NCBI GenBank assembly: GCA_002716165.1
Contig: PAZT01000008.1
Location: 1 to 9,208 of the forward strand
Length of the DNA: 9,208 bases
DNA from: Deltaproteobacteria bacterium
Lineage (GTDB): Bacteria > SAR324 > NAC60-12
Direction: 5' to 3'
Part shown: positions 1 through 7,538 of the stretch, in pieces
How the letters are laid out: each line of letters begins with the position of its first letter
Numbering within the stretch: the first letter of the stretch is position 1
Notes under the pieces: model-generated
Told to the model about the DNA's origin: nothing
What the model saw: only the letters and a program-made list of their open reading frames with translations
The model's database searches: none
Position numbers and translations under genes: made by a program

Positions 1-1
1 G

Positions 2-1498
2 ACATCAAATAACATTGCCAATGATTCCAAAGAAAATTTTTCAGGTGAGGATGTTCGGGAAGGGTTGGCTGCTGTGATCAGCATTCGTGTGCCTGAACCA
101 CAGTTTGAATCTCAGAAAAAAATCAAATTAACAAATGTTGAAATTAAAGGAAAAGTTGAAACACTAGTTTTGGAATACTTGGGAGCATATCTTGAAGAAA
201 ATCCTTCTGTTTCAAAAAAGATCGTGGCAAAAGCCATAGATGCGCAAAGGGCAAGACTTGCTGCGAAAAAAGCGAGGGAACTTACACGAAGAAAAAATGT
301 TCTTGAATTCAGTACACTTCCTGGGAAACTGGCTGATTGCCAAGAATCAGATCCCTCTCTTAGTGAGCTTTTCCTAGTAGAGGGTGATTCCGCTGGAGGA
401 TCAGCTAAACAAGGGCGTGATAGAAAAAATCAGGCTATATTGCCGCTGAAAGGTAAAATTTTAAATGTTGAAAAAGCCCGTTTTGACAAGATGCTCACCA
501 ATGAAGAAATAAAAACTATGATAACTGCTATGGGTACTGGAATTGGAAAGGAAGAATTTAATATTGAAAAAATACGCTATCATAAAATCATTATCATGAC
601 TGACGCGGATGTCGATGGCAGCCACATTTTGACTCTGATTCTAACCTTCTTCTACAGACAAATGCCTGAAATTATTGAGAATGGCTATCTTTACATTGCT
701 CAGCCGCCTTTATATAGAGCGAAAAAAGGGCGCTCTAGCTTCTTTGTGAGAGATGAAAATGAATTGACTGAACGACTTGTTAAATCTTCAAGTGAAATAT
801 TAACACTTACTTCTGAGAATGGGAAAAAAATAGGTGGTGAAGAACTTTTTCAGACTGCAATGCAAATCAGACTTTATAAGACCCATTACGATCGGTTGTG
901 CTATAACCCTAACTTGAAAATGCTAGTTAATCTACTTCTTAAGCATCAAATTGAGATAGATTTAGGAGGAGCAGAGCATATTATCAATTGTATCAGTGGT
1001 TTGAAGGAAATATATCCAGATTATAAACTTACTTTGAATCCTGAAAAACAAGGTAATAATGTTTTAATTGAAGCTAATGGTGAACAAATTGAACTTTCTT
1101 TTAATTTACTGGAAAACTTTAGTGCCTATGATTATTCTCAGATGTTTGATGAACATTTGGGGCTTAAGGAAGCTTTAGGTGAAGAAGGACTTGTTTTAAC
1201 TGAAGAAAAAGAAGGTGAGAGTAATGATTTTCAATCATGGTTTGAAGTGCTGGATTTTTTGATAAACTTTGGAAAAAAAGGTATGTATATCCAGCGCTAC
1301 AAAGGTTTGGGTGAAATGAATCCAGAACAGTTATGGGAAACAACTCTCGATCCCAAGGTCAGGACACTTAAAAAAGTAACTATTGAAGATATAGTAGAAT
1401 CAGACGGAATTTTTACCATTTTGATGGGAGACCATGTTGAACCTCGCCGTAACTTTATTGAGGAAAACGCGCTAAGAGTAAAGAATCTTGATGTTTAG
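2..1498 (+). CDS. gyrB: DNA gyrase subunit B, C-terminal part (5' end outside window)
   Basis: This is the B subunit of DNA gyrase, the ATP-driven type II topoisomerase that introduces negative supercoils with GyrA. The frame is open from base 2, so the ATPase domain and part of the transducer lie upstream of the window. The TTG at 65 falls inside the conserved stretch VREGLAAVIS and is not the real start. Visible in order are the transducer end (VPEPQFESQ), PGKLADC, the TOPRIM glutamate motif EGDSAGGSAKQGRDR (glutamate codon at 380), LPLKGKILNVEKAR, the metal-binding DADVDGSH (from 602), QPPLYR, an insert of roughly 190 residues, then QRYKGLGEMNPEQLW and the tail MGDHVEPRRNFIEENAL. The long insert is typical of Gram-negative GyrB. 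The tail and the EGDSAGG context fit GyrB rather than ParE. The next gene, der, starts 18 nt later, so co-transcription is likely. Identification is essentially certain. Confidence 0.98.
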   Translation, partial: TSNNIANDSKENFSGEDVREGLAAVISIRVPEPQFESQKKIKLTNVEIKGKVETLVLEYLGAYLEENPSVSKKIVAKAIDAQRARLAAKKARELTRRKNVLEFSTLPGKLADCQESDPSLSELFLVEGDSAGGSAKQGRDRKNQAILPLKGKILNVEKARFDKMLTNEEIKTMITAMGTGIGKEEFNIEKIRYHKIIIMTDADVDGSHILTLILTFFYRQMPEIIENGYLYIAQPPLYRAKKGRSSFFVRDENELTERLVKSSSEILTLTSENGKKIGGEELFQTAMQIRLYKTHYDRLCYNPNLKMLVNLLLKHQIEIDLGGAEHIINCISGLKEIYPDYKLTLNPEKQGNNVLIEANGEQIELSFNLLENFSAYDYSQMFDEHLGLKEALGEEGLVLTEEKEGESNDFQSWFEVLDFLINFGKKGMYIQRYKGLGEMNPEQLWETTLDPKVRTLKKVTIEDIVESDGIFTILMGDHVEPRRNFIEENALRVKNLDV

Positions 1499-1516
1499 AG
1501 CCATCTTTAACAATTC

Positions 1517-2890
1517 ATGTCAAGTCCACTCTCAATTGCTGCCATTGTCGGCAGACCAAATGTTGGAAAATCAACATTCTTTAATCGTCTCATTGGTAGG
1601 CGCTCTGCACTTGTTGAGAAAAAACCTGGGATAACTCGTGACCGCAATTATGGAAAAGCACAATATCACGGCTTTGAATTTATTGTCATAGATACAGGGG
1701 GTCTTGAACCTGTTGCTGAGTCCTCACTTATAGAGAAAATGGCAATGCAGGTACAACTTGCTGTTGAAGAAGCAGATTGTGTTTTATTCGTTGTTAATGC
1801 CCAAGAAGGCTGGACTCCTGGAGATGAAGATATATTTCGGAAATTAGTCGCAACTGAAAGACCTCTTTTTGTAGTGGTAAATAAAGCAGATAACAAACGT
1901 CTTGAAAATGAAAGCATGGAGTTTCACCAATTTGGTACGGAGAAGATATTTCCTGTTTCATCTGAACATAATCGTGGAATTGAAGCTCTGCTTCATAAAG
2001 TAAATCAACAAATTCCAATTCAACAAAAAAAGACAGATTCCGAAAAGGATCTGAATAATCTGGAAAATCCTGTAGCAGTCGCCGTTGTTGGAAAACCTAA
2101 TGCTGGCAAATCTTCAATAGTAAACGCCCTGCTCCGTAAGGAACGAATGATTGTTGATACTATTTCTGGTACGACAAGAGATTCGGTAGACAGTCTTTGT
2201 GTTTATCAAAGAAAAGAGGTTCTTCTGGTAGATACCGCAGGAATAAGAAGGCGGGGTAAAGTCAGCCAGAAAATAGAAACTTTCAGCATTGTATCAGCAC
2301 TCAGGTCAATCGAACGTTCAGACGTAGCTCTTCTGATAATTGATGCTAAGGAAGGAATCACTGAGCAGGTTTTGAAAATTGCTGGTTACGTGAATGAGCG
2401 TAAAAAGGCATTGATTATCGTTTTTAATAAATGGGATCTGGCAAAAAAGGAATATAACAGTAAGAAGGAAGTTGAAAATGAGATTCTGAATAAATTAAAC
2501 TTTATCAGCTTTGCGCCGCTGATTTTAGTAAGTGCTAAGAGTGGGCAGCGTGTGCACCAGATTTTTGATCTTATTTTTCAAGTTCACAAACAATATTTAC
2601 GCCGTGTAAAGACATCAGATCTTAATACTATGTTGCAGATTATTGTTAATCAACATCCCCCACCATCTAAATCAGGTCGTCCTACTAAAGTTTTCTATGG
2701 TAATCAGGTCAGTGTTTCACCACCTACTTTTGTTTTCATGACAAACAATCCTGACAAAACAAATTTTGCTTACGAGCGATATATAGCTAACCAATTTCGC
2801 CATCACTTTGGTTTTGAAGGAACTCCGTTGAAATTTATCTGGCGTAAGAAGAAATCAACACATGGAAGAAAATCCAGTAAAAGTTCCTGA
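1517..2890 (+). CDS. der: Ribosome biogenesis GTPase Der (EngA)
   Basis: Der is an essential GTPase with two tandem G domains that acts in late assembly of the 50S ribosomal subunit. At 457 residues it has normal family length. G domain 1 shows GRPNVGKS (12-19), DTGG (59-62) and NKAD (122-125). G domain 2 shows GKPNAGKS (192-199), the switch segment ISGTTRDS, DTAG (239-242), NKWD (304-307) and SAK (339-341). The C-terminal KH-like domain follows, with the family segment HPPPSKSGRPTK (380-391) and a lysine/serine-rich tail. The ATG at 1517 is chosen because the first G domain begins about 8 residues in, as usual. No clear Shine-Dalgarno sequence precedes it, so translation may rely on coupling to gyrB, which ends 18 nt upstream. 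It converges on the SHMT-family gene. Confidence 0.98.
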   Translation: MSSPLSIAAIVGRPNVGKSTFFNRLIGRRSALVEKKPGITRDRNYGKAQYHGFEFIVIDTGGLEPVAESSLIEKMAMQVQLAVEEADCVLFVVNAQEGWTPGDEDIFRKLVATERPLFVVVNKADNKRLENESMEFHQFGTEKIFPVSSEHNRGIEALLHKVNQQIPIQQKKTDSEKDLNNLENPVAVAVVGKPNAGKSSIVNALLRKERMIVDTISGTTRDSVDSLCVYQRKEVLLVDTAGIRRRGKVSQKIETFSIVSALRSIERSDVALLIIDAKEGITEQVLKIAGYVNERKKALIIVFNKWDLAKKEYNSKKEVENEILNKLNFISFAPLILVSAKSGQRVHQIFDLIFQVHKQYLRRVKTSDLNTMLQIIVNQHPPPSKSGRPTKVFYGNQVSVSPPTFVFMTNNPDKTNFAYERYIANQFRHHFGFEGTPLKFIWRKKKSTHGRKSSKSS

Positions 2891-2966
2891 TAAGAAAAGT
2901 ATTTTATTAAGCTTCTTAGTAATAAATTGTTTTTTATACTTAATCATGCATATTGTACTTCAGTAA
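2862..2966 (+). CDS. Possible 34-residue single-pass membrane peptide (weak)
   Basis: An ATG-started frame of 34 codons begins inside the last 29 bases of der, in another frame, and runs into the 3' end of the convergent SHMT-family gene. The peptide has a polar, charged N-terminus (MEENPVKVPDKKS) followed by an almost unbroken hydrophobic stretch with no charge to its end (LLSFLVINCFLYLIMHIVLQ). That is the pattern of a tiny one-span membrane protein. The only ribosome-binding hint is a purine stretch (AAGAAGAAA) further upstream than ideal. T-rich terminator DNA tends to translate as hydrophobic residues by chance, and the hairpin at 2903-2926 lies inside this frame. It is most likely fortuitous; it is listed because of its shape. 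Confidence 0.15.
   Translation: MEENPVKVPDKKSILLSFLVINCFLYLIMHIVLQ
2903..2935 (+). terminator. Weak hairpin plus T-run after der
   Basis: TTTATTA (2903-2909) and TAATAAA (2920-2926) can form a 7-bp stem with a 10-nt loop. TTGTTTTTT follows on the plus strand. The stem contains only A-T pairs, so it would be a weak intrinsic terminator. Its place between two convergent genes supports the call. Confidence 0.35.
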
Positions 2967-4239
2967 AACCACTTCGAAATTGTATGATTTGATCTTTTAC
3001 AACTTTTCCTTCTAAACCTTCTTTCATTAGTCCAGCAAGTTCCTGCATGTCATCTTCTTTCATTCCATAGCGTGTCATTTCCTGAACACCAATCCTTAGA
3101 CCGGAAGGATTATTAGGGTCTTTGTCTCCAGGAAGAAGGTTATAATTGGTGATAATGTTATTATTCTCAGCGAGAGAGCGGGCAATTGTTTTTGCATCTC
3201 CAAAGTTGGTAACGTTTAATGCCAACTGATGACTTTCTGTATAACCAAATTCTTTTGCTTCCACATTAACACCTTCATCAGCGAGAGCCTGACCTAAAGC
3301 TTTAGCATTAGCAATTGTTTGTGAAGCATATTGATATCCATATTCAGCCATTTCTCTTATTGCTATCAACATTCCTGGTAGGGTATGTAAGTGGTGACTA
3401 CTTGAAGAACCAGGCATTACGCCCCTATCCACACTGTTCCACCATTTAATTTCTTGATCACTACTCATGTTACCTAAGATTACACCCCGTTGAGGTCCTG
3501 GAAAAGTTTTGTGAGTACTAGCATTAATAAAGTGTGCACCTTCTTTAAAAGGGTCTTGGAATTTTCCACCTGTTATTAGTCCTAGTACATGAGCGCCATC
3601 ATAAAGTACAGGAATATTTTTAGCTCGACATATTTCAGCAATTTCTTTTACAGGCTCAGGAAAAAGAAATAAGCTTTTGCCTAAAATAACCAAGTTAGGA
3701 GAAGTTCTTTCCAGCAAATCTAAACATTTTGGCGTGTTAAGATGATAACCATCCTTGGTGGTTGGCCAGAAATGAAGATTAATGGAATTTTCTTGTCCTA
3801 GAGAGAGAACCTTTCCTCGAACTTGAATTCTTCTTCCTACAACTCCTATAGGGTTATGACTGATATGTCCTCCATTCTCAATTGAGTTGACAATCACTGT
3901 GTCATTACCTCGCAATAACCCTAATGCAACAGCTGTATTTGCCGCGTTTCCACTGACAGGACGCACATCTGCTTGAAGACAATTTGCCAGCTTGATCATT
4001 TCATTAACAGCCATGCTCTCTATTTGGTCTATGTAGCGAGTACCTTCATAATATCGTCTGTCATTTTGGTATGTGTTGGGATGTCCTTCGGCATATCTGC
4101 CCATAAAATCGTTAATTTCGGCCCGTTTGACTGCATCAGACTGTACATTTTCGCTGGCAATCAAGTTTATAGATTCCCTACCTCTCCACTGGTTTTGGCG
4201 ACTTACAATGTCCAATACATCAGAAATATTTACAGTCAT
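2944..4239 (-). CDS. glyA: Serine hydroxymethyltransferase family protein, archaeal-like type
   Basis: This is a PLP-dependent fold-type I enzyme of the SHMT family, expected to interconvert serine and glycine while passing a one-carbon unit to a folate-type carrier in the cytoplasm. Its 431 residues match the family. Visible are the N-terminal NLIASEN (25-31), the catalytic-glutamate segment RYAEG (48-52), YYEGTRYIDQIE (63-74), ADVRPVSG (90-97), GGHISH (123-128; H125 would stack on PLP), YDGAH (213-217), the PLP lysine K244 in STHKTFPGPQRG, and the carboxylate-binding arginine R382 in SGLRIG. The lysine motif and the GTRYIDQIE segment resemble archaeal SHMTs more than the usual bacterial THKTLRGPRGG type, as I recall these families. 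There are about four extra residues between RYAEG and RYYEG. It lies alone between der (convergent) and the HldE-like gene 101 nt upstream. A weak purine Shine-Dalgarno sequence precedes the ATG. Family is certain; carrier and exact reaction (SHMT, threonine aldolase, transaldolase) are less so. Confidence 0.87.
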   Translation of the reverse strand: MTVNISDVLDIVSRQNQWRGRESINLIASENVQSDAVKRAEINDFMGRYAEGHPNTYQNDRRYYEGTRYIDQIESMAVNEMIKLANCLQADVRPVSGNAANTAVALGLLRGNDTVIVNSIENGGHISHNPIGVVGRRIQVRGKVLSLGQENSINLHFWPTTKDGYHLNTPKCLDLLERTSPNLVILGKSLFLFPEPVKEIAEICRAKNIPVLYDGAHVLGLITGGKFQDPFKEGAHFINASTHKTFPGPQRGVILGNMSSDQEIKWWNSVDRGVMPGSSSSHHLHTLPGMLIAIREMAEYGYQYASQTIANAKALGQALADEGVNVEAKEFGYTESHQLALNVTNFGDAKTIARSLAENNNIITNYNLLPGDKDPNNPSGLRIGVQEMTRYGMKEDDMQELAGLMKEGLEGKVVKDQIIQFRSGFTEVQYA

Positions 4240-4243
4240 GGTT

Positions 4244-4249
4244 CTTCTT
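4244..4249 (-). promoter_or_regulatory. Weak Shine-Dalgarno for the SHMT-family gene
   Basis: AAGAAG lies 4 nt before the ATG at 4239 (minus strand), short spacing for a ribosome binding site. It is a poor match but supports this start, which also gives the expected N-terminus ahead of the ESINLIASEN segment. Confidence 0.35.
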
Positions 4250-4302
4250 AATTCAATTAAAGATTATTTATTTCAATATTTTATCTAACTCATTATTTTG
4301 AT

Positions 4303-4341
4303 AAAAAACAAGGTATAGACATAATAATAATTATCAGATAC
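4303..4341 (-). terminator. Weak hairpin plus T-run after the HldE-like gene
   Basis: On the minus strand, GTAT...ATAC (outer, 4 bp) and ATAAT...ATTAT (inner, 5 bp) can form an imperfect AT-rich stem starting at the last base of the HldE-like stop codon. It is followed by CTTGTTTTTT, with the T-run at 4308-4303. It would end the thiol protein/kinase unit before the SHMT-family gene. The stem is weak, so the call is tentative. Confidence 0.3.
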
Positions 4342-5735
4342 TAATATTCAGGAAAGAACTCAAGTTTAGCCCCGGCTTCCTTAATAGCTTTTTCTTCAGG
4401 CATTTTTTTGTTTAGGAAACTTTTACCCTTAACTATTACCTGGGGACGAATGCTATTAATCATTGAACTGGCATCAAGCTCATTAAAAATTACTACTCTG
4501 TCTACTGCCTCTAGAGCTGATAGCAGCATTGCACGTTCACGCTCATTAAGTAATGGCGGTTTCCCTTTTTGTTTGACAATGCTTAAGTCGCTGTTAATTC
4601 CAACTACATTGAACCCTTTAAGAGTTTTCAATTGGTCCAAGAATTTTAAGTGTCCTGCGGAGATATTATCAAAAAAACCATTTGTAAATATAATTGGCAA
4701 TTCACTTGGCAAAGTTTGGCAAAGTTGTTCAAGTGTTAATATTTTCACTGAAGATTCCCCAAACTCAAAGCGTTGAAGTAATTCATTTTTTGTAAATGAA
4801 ACAACGCCTACATGTTTAATCTCCATGCTGGCCGCAAGTTGTGCCCAGTAAGCAGCGTCCTCAATACTTGCTTTTCCGGCAATCATAAAAGCCAATACAC
4901 TGCAGACCGTGTCGCCTGCTCCTACTACATCAAAAACTTCTTGTGTTTGAGCCTCAAAAAAATGATAATCATCAGAGTTTTGAAAAAGTAGTAACCCGTC
5001 CTGATCAAGACTAATAACCAGATAGTCAAGATGAACATCTTTTTTAAGTTTTCCTGCTGCTCTAAGTATGTCATTTCGATTGTTGAGAGAAAAACCAACA
5101 GCTGTTTCAGTTTCCTTCCGGTTTGGTTTTATGAGGGTAAAGTTCTTATATATGCTGTAATCTGATGTTCGCTTTGGATCACATATAATTGGGATTCCAT
5201 GTTTTTTACCACTTAAAGCAAGTTCCTTGAGAACAGAGGAGCTTAGTACTCCCTTTCCATAGTCTGAAACTATTGCTGCATCATAGTTAGGGAGGCTCTC
5301 ATGCAGATATTCAATCAGTTGATTTTGAGGAAAATCTGTATTGGGTTCAGGATCTATGTCCATGCGGAGCAAATGGGTTTGGCCTGCTATCATTCGATGT
5401 TTAAGACAACTTTTATGATTTTCTGATACTATTATACCAGAACAATCAACGTCATTTTCCGTAAGTAGTGTGTTGATGATATCTCCAGTCTCATCTTTGC
5501 CAATAACTCCGCAGACTGAAACTTTTGCACCCAAAGTAGCAAGGTTCATTACTACATTCCCCGCTCCCCCCAATCGTTGGTCCTCTCTCAATACTTTCAT
5601 AATAGGAATAGGAGCTTCCGGAGATATACGATCTACTTCTCCCCATGAATAGTGGTCCAGCATTATATCTCCAATAACCAGTATACGTGGGACATTAATA
5701 TTCTCGAGTGCTTGGCGAAGATTGGAGTGAATCAT
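4341..5735 (-). CDS. hldE: HldE-like heptose kinase with degenerate nucleotidyltransferase domain
   Basis: Canonical HldE makes the LPS inner-core precursor ADP-heptose. Its N-terminal PfkB-type kinase phosphorylates heptose-7-phosphate at C1, and its C-terminal cytidylyltransferase-fold domain transfers AMP. The kinase here (about 15-315) looks complete: GDIMLDHY (22-29), RISPEAPIP (36-44), GGAGN (56-60), SDYGKG (157-162), KPNRKE (203-208) and the active-site VGAGD (271-275; D275 is the expected base). The second domain (about 348-464) keeps TNGFFD, GINSD and VIVKGKSF. However, its HxGH nucleotide-binding motif reads SAGH (359-362; TCC serine codon at 4661-4659), and the protein ends at FFPEY without the usual STT segment. 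At 464 residues it is about a dozen shorter than the E. coli protein. The kinase call is firm; adenylyltransferase activity is doubtful. Its ATG overlaps the stop of the upstream thiol-protein gene in ATGA, implying translational coupling. A related PfkB-kinase/cytidylyltransferase fusion acting on another sugar is possible. Confidence 0.85.
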   Translation of the reverse strand: MIHSNLRQALENINVPRILVIGDIMLDHYSWGEVDRISPEAPIPIMKVLREDQRLGGAGNVVMNLATLGAKVSVCGVIGKDETGDIINTLLTENDVDCSGIIVSENHKSCLKHRMIAGQTHLLRMDIDPEPNTDFPQNQLIEYLHESLPNYDAAIVSDYGKGVLSSSVLKELALSGKKHGIPIICDPKRTSDYSIYKNFTLIKPNRKETETAVGFSLNNRNDILRAAGKLKKDVHLDYLVISLDQDGLLLFQNSDDYHFFEAQTQEVFDVVGAGDTVCSVLAFMIAGKASIEDAAYWAQLAASMEIKHVGVVSFTKNELLQRFEFGESSVKILTLEQLCQTLPSELPIIFTNGFFDNISAGHLKFLDQLKTLKGFNVVGINSDLSIVKQKGKPPLLNERERAMLLSALEAVDRVVIFNELDASSMINSIRPQVIVKGKSFLNKKMPEEKAIKEAGAKLEFFPEY

Positions 5736-6769
5736 AGGTTTTTTTGCCGAGCTAAGTATTTGTTCAGTGTTTTCTTAAATACATTGTAAGGCTGAGCGCC
5801 AGAGAGAACTTCGCCCTTGATTTCTCCAGTCTTTGGTTTGAATACTCCAATTAAAAAACCGGGGGTGCCGTTAATACCGAGCTTTGAACCGTCCTTGATA
5901 TCCTGCTCTACCAACCCACGAAATTTTTCGCTGTCTAAACATTTGTCAAATTTTTCAGGAGACCTCAATTTGATTTCCCGTGCATATTTTTTAAGATCAC
6001 GAGGTGTTTGTGCTTTTTGTCGTGTATATAAGAGAAGATGGAATTCCAAGAATTTACCTTGCTCCCTTGCACATTCAGTAGCAATTGCCGCTTCATCTGC
6101 TTGTTTATGAAAGGACAGGGGTAAATGTCTATAGCCGAAGGCAACCATTTCTTTATAATCATTTAAGAGTCTACTGATCGTATTTTGCACCCTCCCGCAA
6201 AAGGGACACTGATAGTCAGAAAATTCAAGTAGTATGACGGATGCGTTTTTGTTTCCCCTGAGATAGCCAGTTTTTATATTCCCTATCATCAAAAATTCTG
6301 AAGGAGGTTTCAGATTAGAAATTACCCAACCTTTTTCCAAGGCCAGTGAATACTGGTTCAATAGGTGCTGAGTACGAATTTGTTGCTGCAGAAACTGTTT
6401 AATTTGAGGTCGGAGCTGTTCAAGAGTTCCTCGTTCTTGAAGATTATTTTGCTCAAAAAAAGCAACGATGTCTTTGGAGGTTACTTTTTTTTCTGGTGTT
6501 AGATTAATTTCTGAAAATCTTGAAGAAAGTTTTTTAATTGAATATTCCATCAATCTTACACTCAATTGCTGATATAGCTGTAAACTGATATCATTTATTT
6601 TTTTATTCCGCACATCTTCAAACTTTACTTCTTTGCCGTCTACAAAACCTAAAATAGGATTTGGATGATATTCGGATGTCTTCTGGCCAAAAGTTGGTGA
6701 ATAAATAATTGAAACGATTAGTAGCATCGATATAAATTTTAACATGAATATTTTTGTATTTTTTTTCAT
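5732..6769 (-). CDS. Exported DsbA-like thiol-disulfide protein with SurA-like N-terminal region
   Basis: This is a probable periplasmic thiol-disulfide oxidoreductase. The N-terminus has lysines (MKKNTK), a hydrophobic core around 8-23 and a likely signal cleavage near 29 (TFGQ). Residues about 38-150 are helical and glutamine-rich, opening with GFVDGKEVKFEDV, which resembles the N-terminal chaperone part of SurA/parvulin-type proteins. Residues about 158-340 form a DsbA/thioredoxin_4-type domain with the redox motif CPFC (C188, C191) in FSDYQCPFCG, and the cis-proline loop GTPGF (301-305). Two further cysteines, C233 and C277, might form a second disulfide. At 345 residues it is longer than plain DsbA because of the N-terminal region. 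The ATG at 6769 is chosen because it gives a proper signal peptide; no clear Shine-Dalgarno sequence is visible, and M9 is an alternative. It overlaps the HldE-like gene by 4 nt, suggesting an envelope role. Whether it oxidises, reduces or isomerises cannot be told from sequence. Confidence 0.87.
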   Translation of the reverse strand: MKKNTKIFMLKFISMLLIVSIIYSPTFGQKTSEYHPNPILGFVDGKEVKFEDVRNKKINDISLQLYQQLSVRLMEYSIKKLSSRFSEINLTPEKKVTSKDIVAFFEQNNLQERGTLEQLRPQIKQFLQQQIRTQHLLNQYSLALEKGWVISNLKPPSEFLMIGNIKTGYLRGNKNASVILLEFSDYQCPFCGRVQNTISRLLNDYKEMVAFGYRHLPLSFHKQADEAAIATECAREQGKFLEFHLLLYTRQKAQTPRDLKKYAREIKLRSPEKFDKCLDSEKFRGLVEQDIKDGSKLGINGTPGFLIGVFKPKTGEIKGEVLSGAQPYNVFKKTLNKYLARQKNL

Positions 6770-6840
6770 GGTTTTTTTATTTAGTTTTAGTTGAGGGTAA
6801 GTATCAGCCTCTAATAGTTTTTAAGGAATTTTTTAAATGC

Positions 6841-6862
6841 ACTTTTAAAACGTTTTGTAAGT
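6841..6862. promoter_or_regulatory. Imperfect 22-bp palindrome upstream of the DsbA-like gene
   Basis: ACTT...AAGT flanks a perfect AAAACGTTTT core, with one mismatch and one G-T pair between. It sits 72-93 nt before the start of the DsbA-like gene, in the 130-nt gap after the LON-domain gene. With no loop it looks more like a dimeric regulator site than a terminator. AT-rich DNA yields such palindromes by chance fairly often. Confidence 0.25.
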
Positions 6863-6899
6863 ATTCAAAAAAATATTATTAGACCTACAATTTTTTCAT

Positions 6900-7538
6900 T
6901 CAATTTAAATAATTAGGAGAAGAACCATTTAAATCATCATTTAAGTCTGGCATTTCCATCAAAGCTATTAGGTCTTCAAGTCGTGAATCAAGGTCTGGGG
7001 ATTCAAGAAGAGTTTGTTTTTCAATCCCGGAAAAATCAAGGTTCATGCTCAGTAAATTAACAAGATAATTTGCAGGTATCTCTTCTATTTTTTCCCATTC
7101 TATTTTCAAACTATTTCTCTCAGAATATTCTCTAAAATTTTTGTACAATAGTTTTGTGTCCTTTGAAAGAATGGTTTCTTTTACATCATTTTTAAATGAA
7201 GAATACTCTACTCTAGCCTTCCTATAGAGAGTTTCGGTCTCCAATTCTTCAACAATTTGAAATCGTGATTTACCATGCAGTTGAATTAGATAGTTTCCTT
7301 TTGGCAATTGCTGGGAATGTTCTATTGTTCCTGCGCAACCTATCTCACAAAGTTTTTTAGAATCTACTGCTTCAGGCTGGATTATACCGATCATGAGTTC
7401 CTCATTTTCCAAAACATGTTCCACCATCTGCTTGTAGCGAGGTTCAAAAATATGAAGTGGAAGGACAGATCCAGGCAGTAAAATAGTTCCATGTAAAGGA
7501 AACAGTGGTATAGTCTCTACCAGTTTTAAATCAGACAT
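6900..7538 (-). CDS. LON substrate-binding (N-terminal) domain protein
   Basis: This 212-residue protein consists of only the PUA-like N-terminal domain and helical extension of Lon protease, without the AAA+ ATPase or the Ser-Lys protease domain. Family marks are PLFPLHGTILLPGSVLPLHIFEPRY-type residues at 11-35, GCAGTIEH (67-74), LIQLHGKSRFQI (84-95) and the C-terminal helical stretch ANYLVNLLSMNLD with LLESPDLDSRLEDL (156-190). Such stand-alone proteins are widespread in bacteria, and their role is unclear; in Lon this domain recognises substrates. The start at 7538 is supported by a good AAGGA ribosome binding site 6 nt upstream. It begins 13 nt before the end of the SPL-like gene, so the two are probably translated from one message. 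It is cytoplasmic (no signal peptide). Family is certain, function unknown. Confidence 0.92.
   Translation of the reverse strand: MSDLKLVETIPLFPLHGTILLPGSVLPLHIFEPRYKQMVEHVLENEELMIGIIQPEAVDSKKLCEIGCAGTIEHSQQLPKGNYLIQLHGKSRFQIVEELETETLYRKARVEYSSFKNDVKETILSKDTKLLYKNFREYSERNSLKIEWEKIEEIPANYLVNLLSMNLDFSGIEKQTLLESPDLDSRLEDLIALMEMPDLNDDLNGSSPNYLN

Noticed and set aside
65..67. TTG as a gene start for the first coding region
   Set aside because: The frame is open to base 2, and the residues before and after (VREGLAAVIS) are conserved internal GyrB sequence, so the gene simply starts outside the window.
1666..2018. Open frames antisense to der
   Set aside because: They have no recognisable family features and lie fully opposite a strongly conserved gene.
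3973..4288. Plus-strand open frames opposite the start of the SHMT-family gene
   Set aside because: They are antisense to conserved coding sequence, show no motifs and have no ribosome binding site.
4408..4776. 122-codon plus-strand frame opposite the HldE-like C-terminal half
   Set aside because: It mirrors the coding frame on the other strand, with no family resemblance. It raised the question of whether the degenerate domain reflects dual coding, but nothing supports that.
5817..6162. Open frames overlapping the DsbA-like thiol domain
   Set aside because: The conserved CPFC and cis-proline motifs are in the minus-strand gene frame; the others have no motifs.
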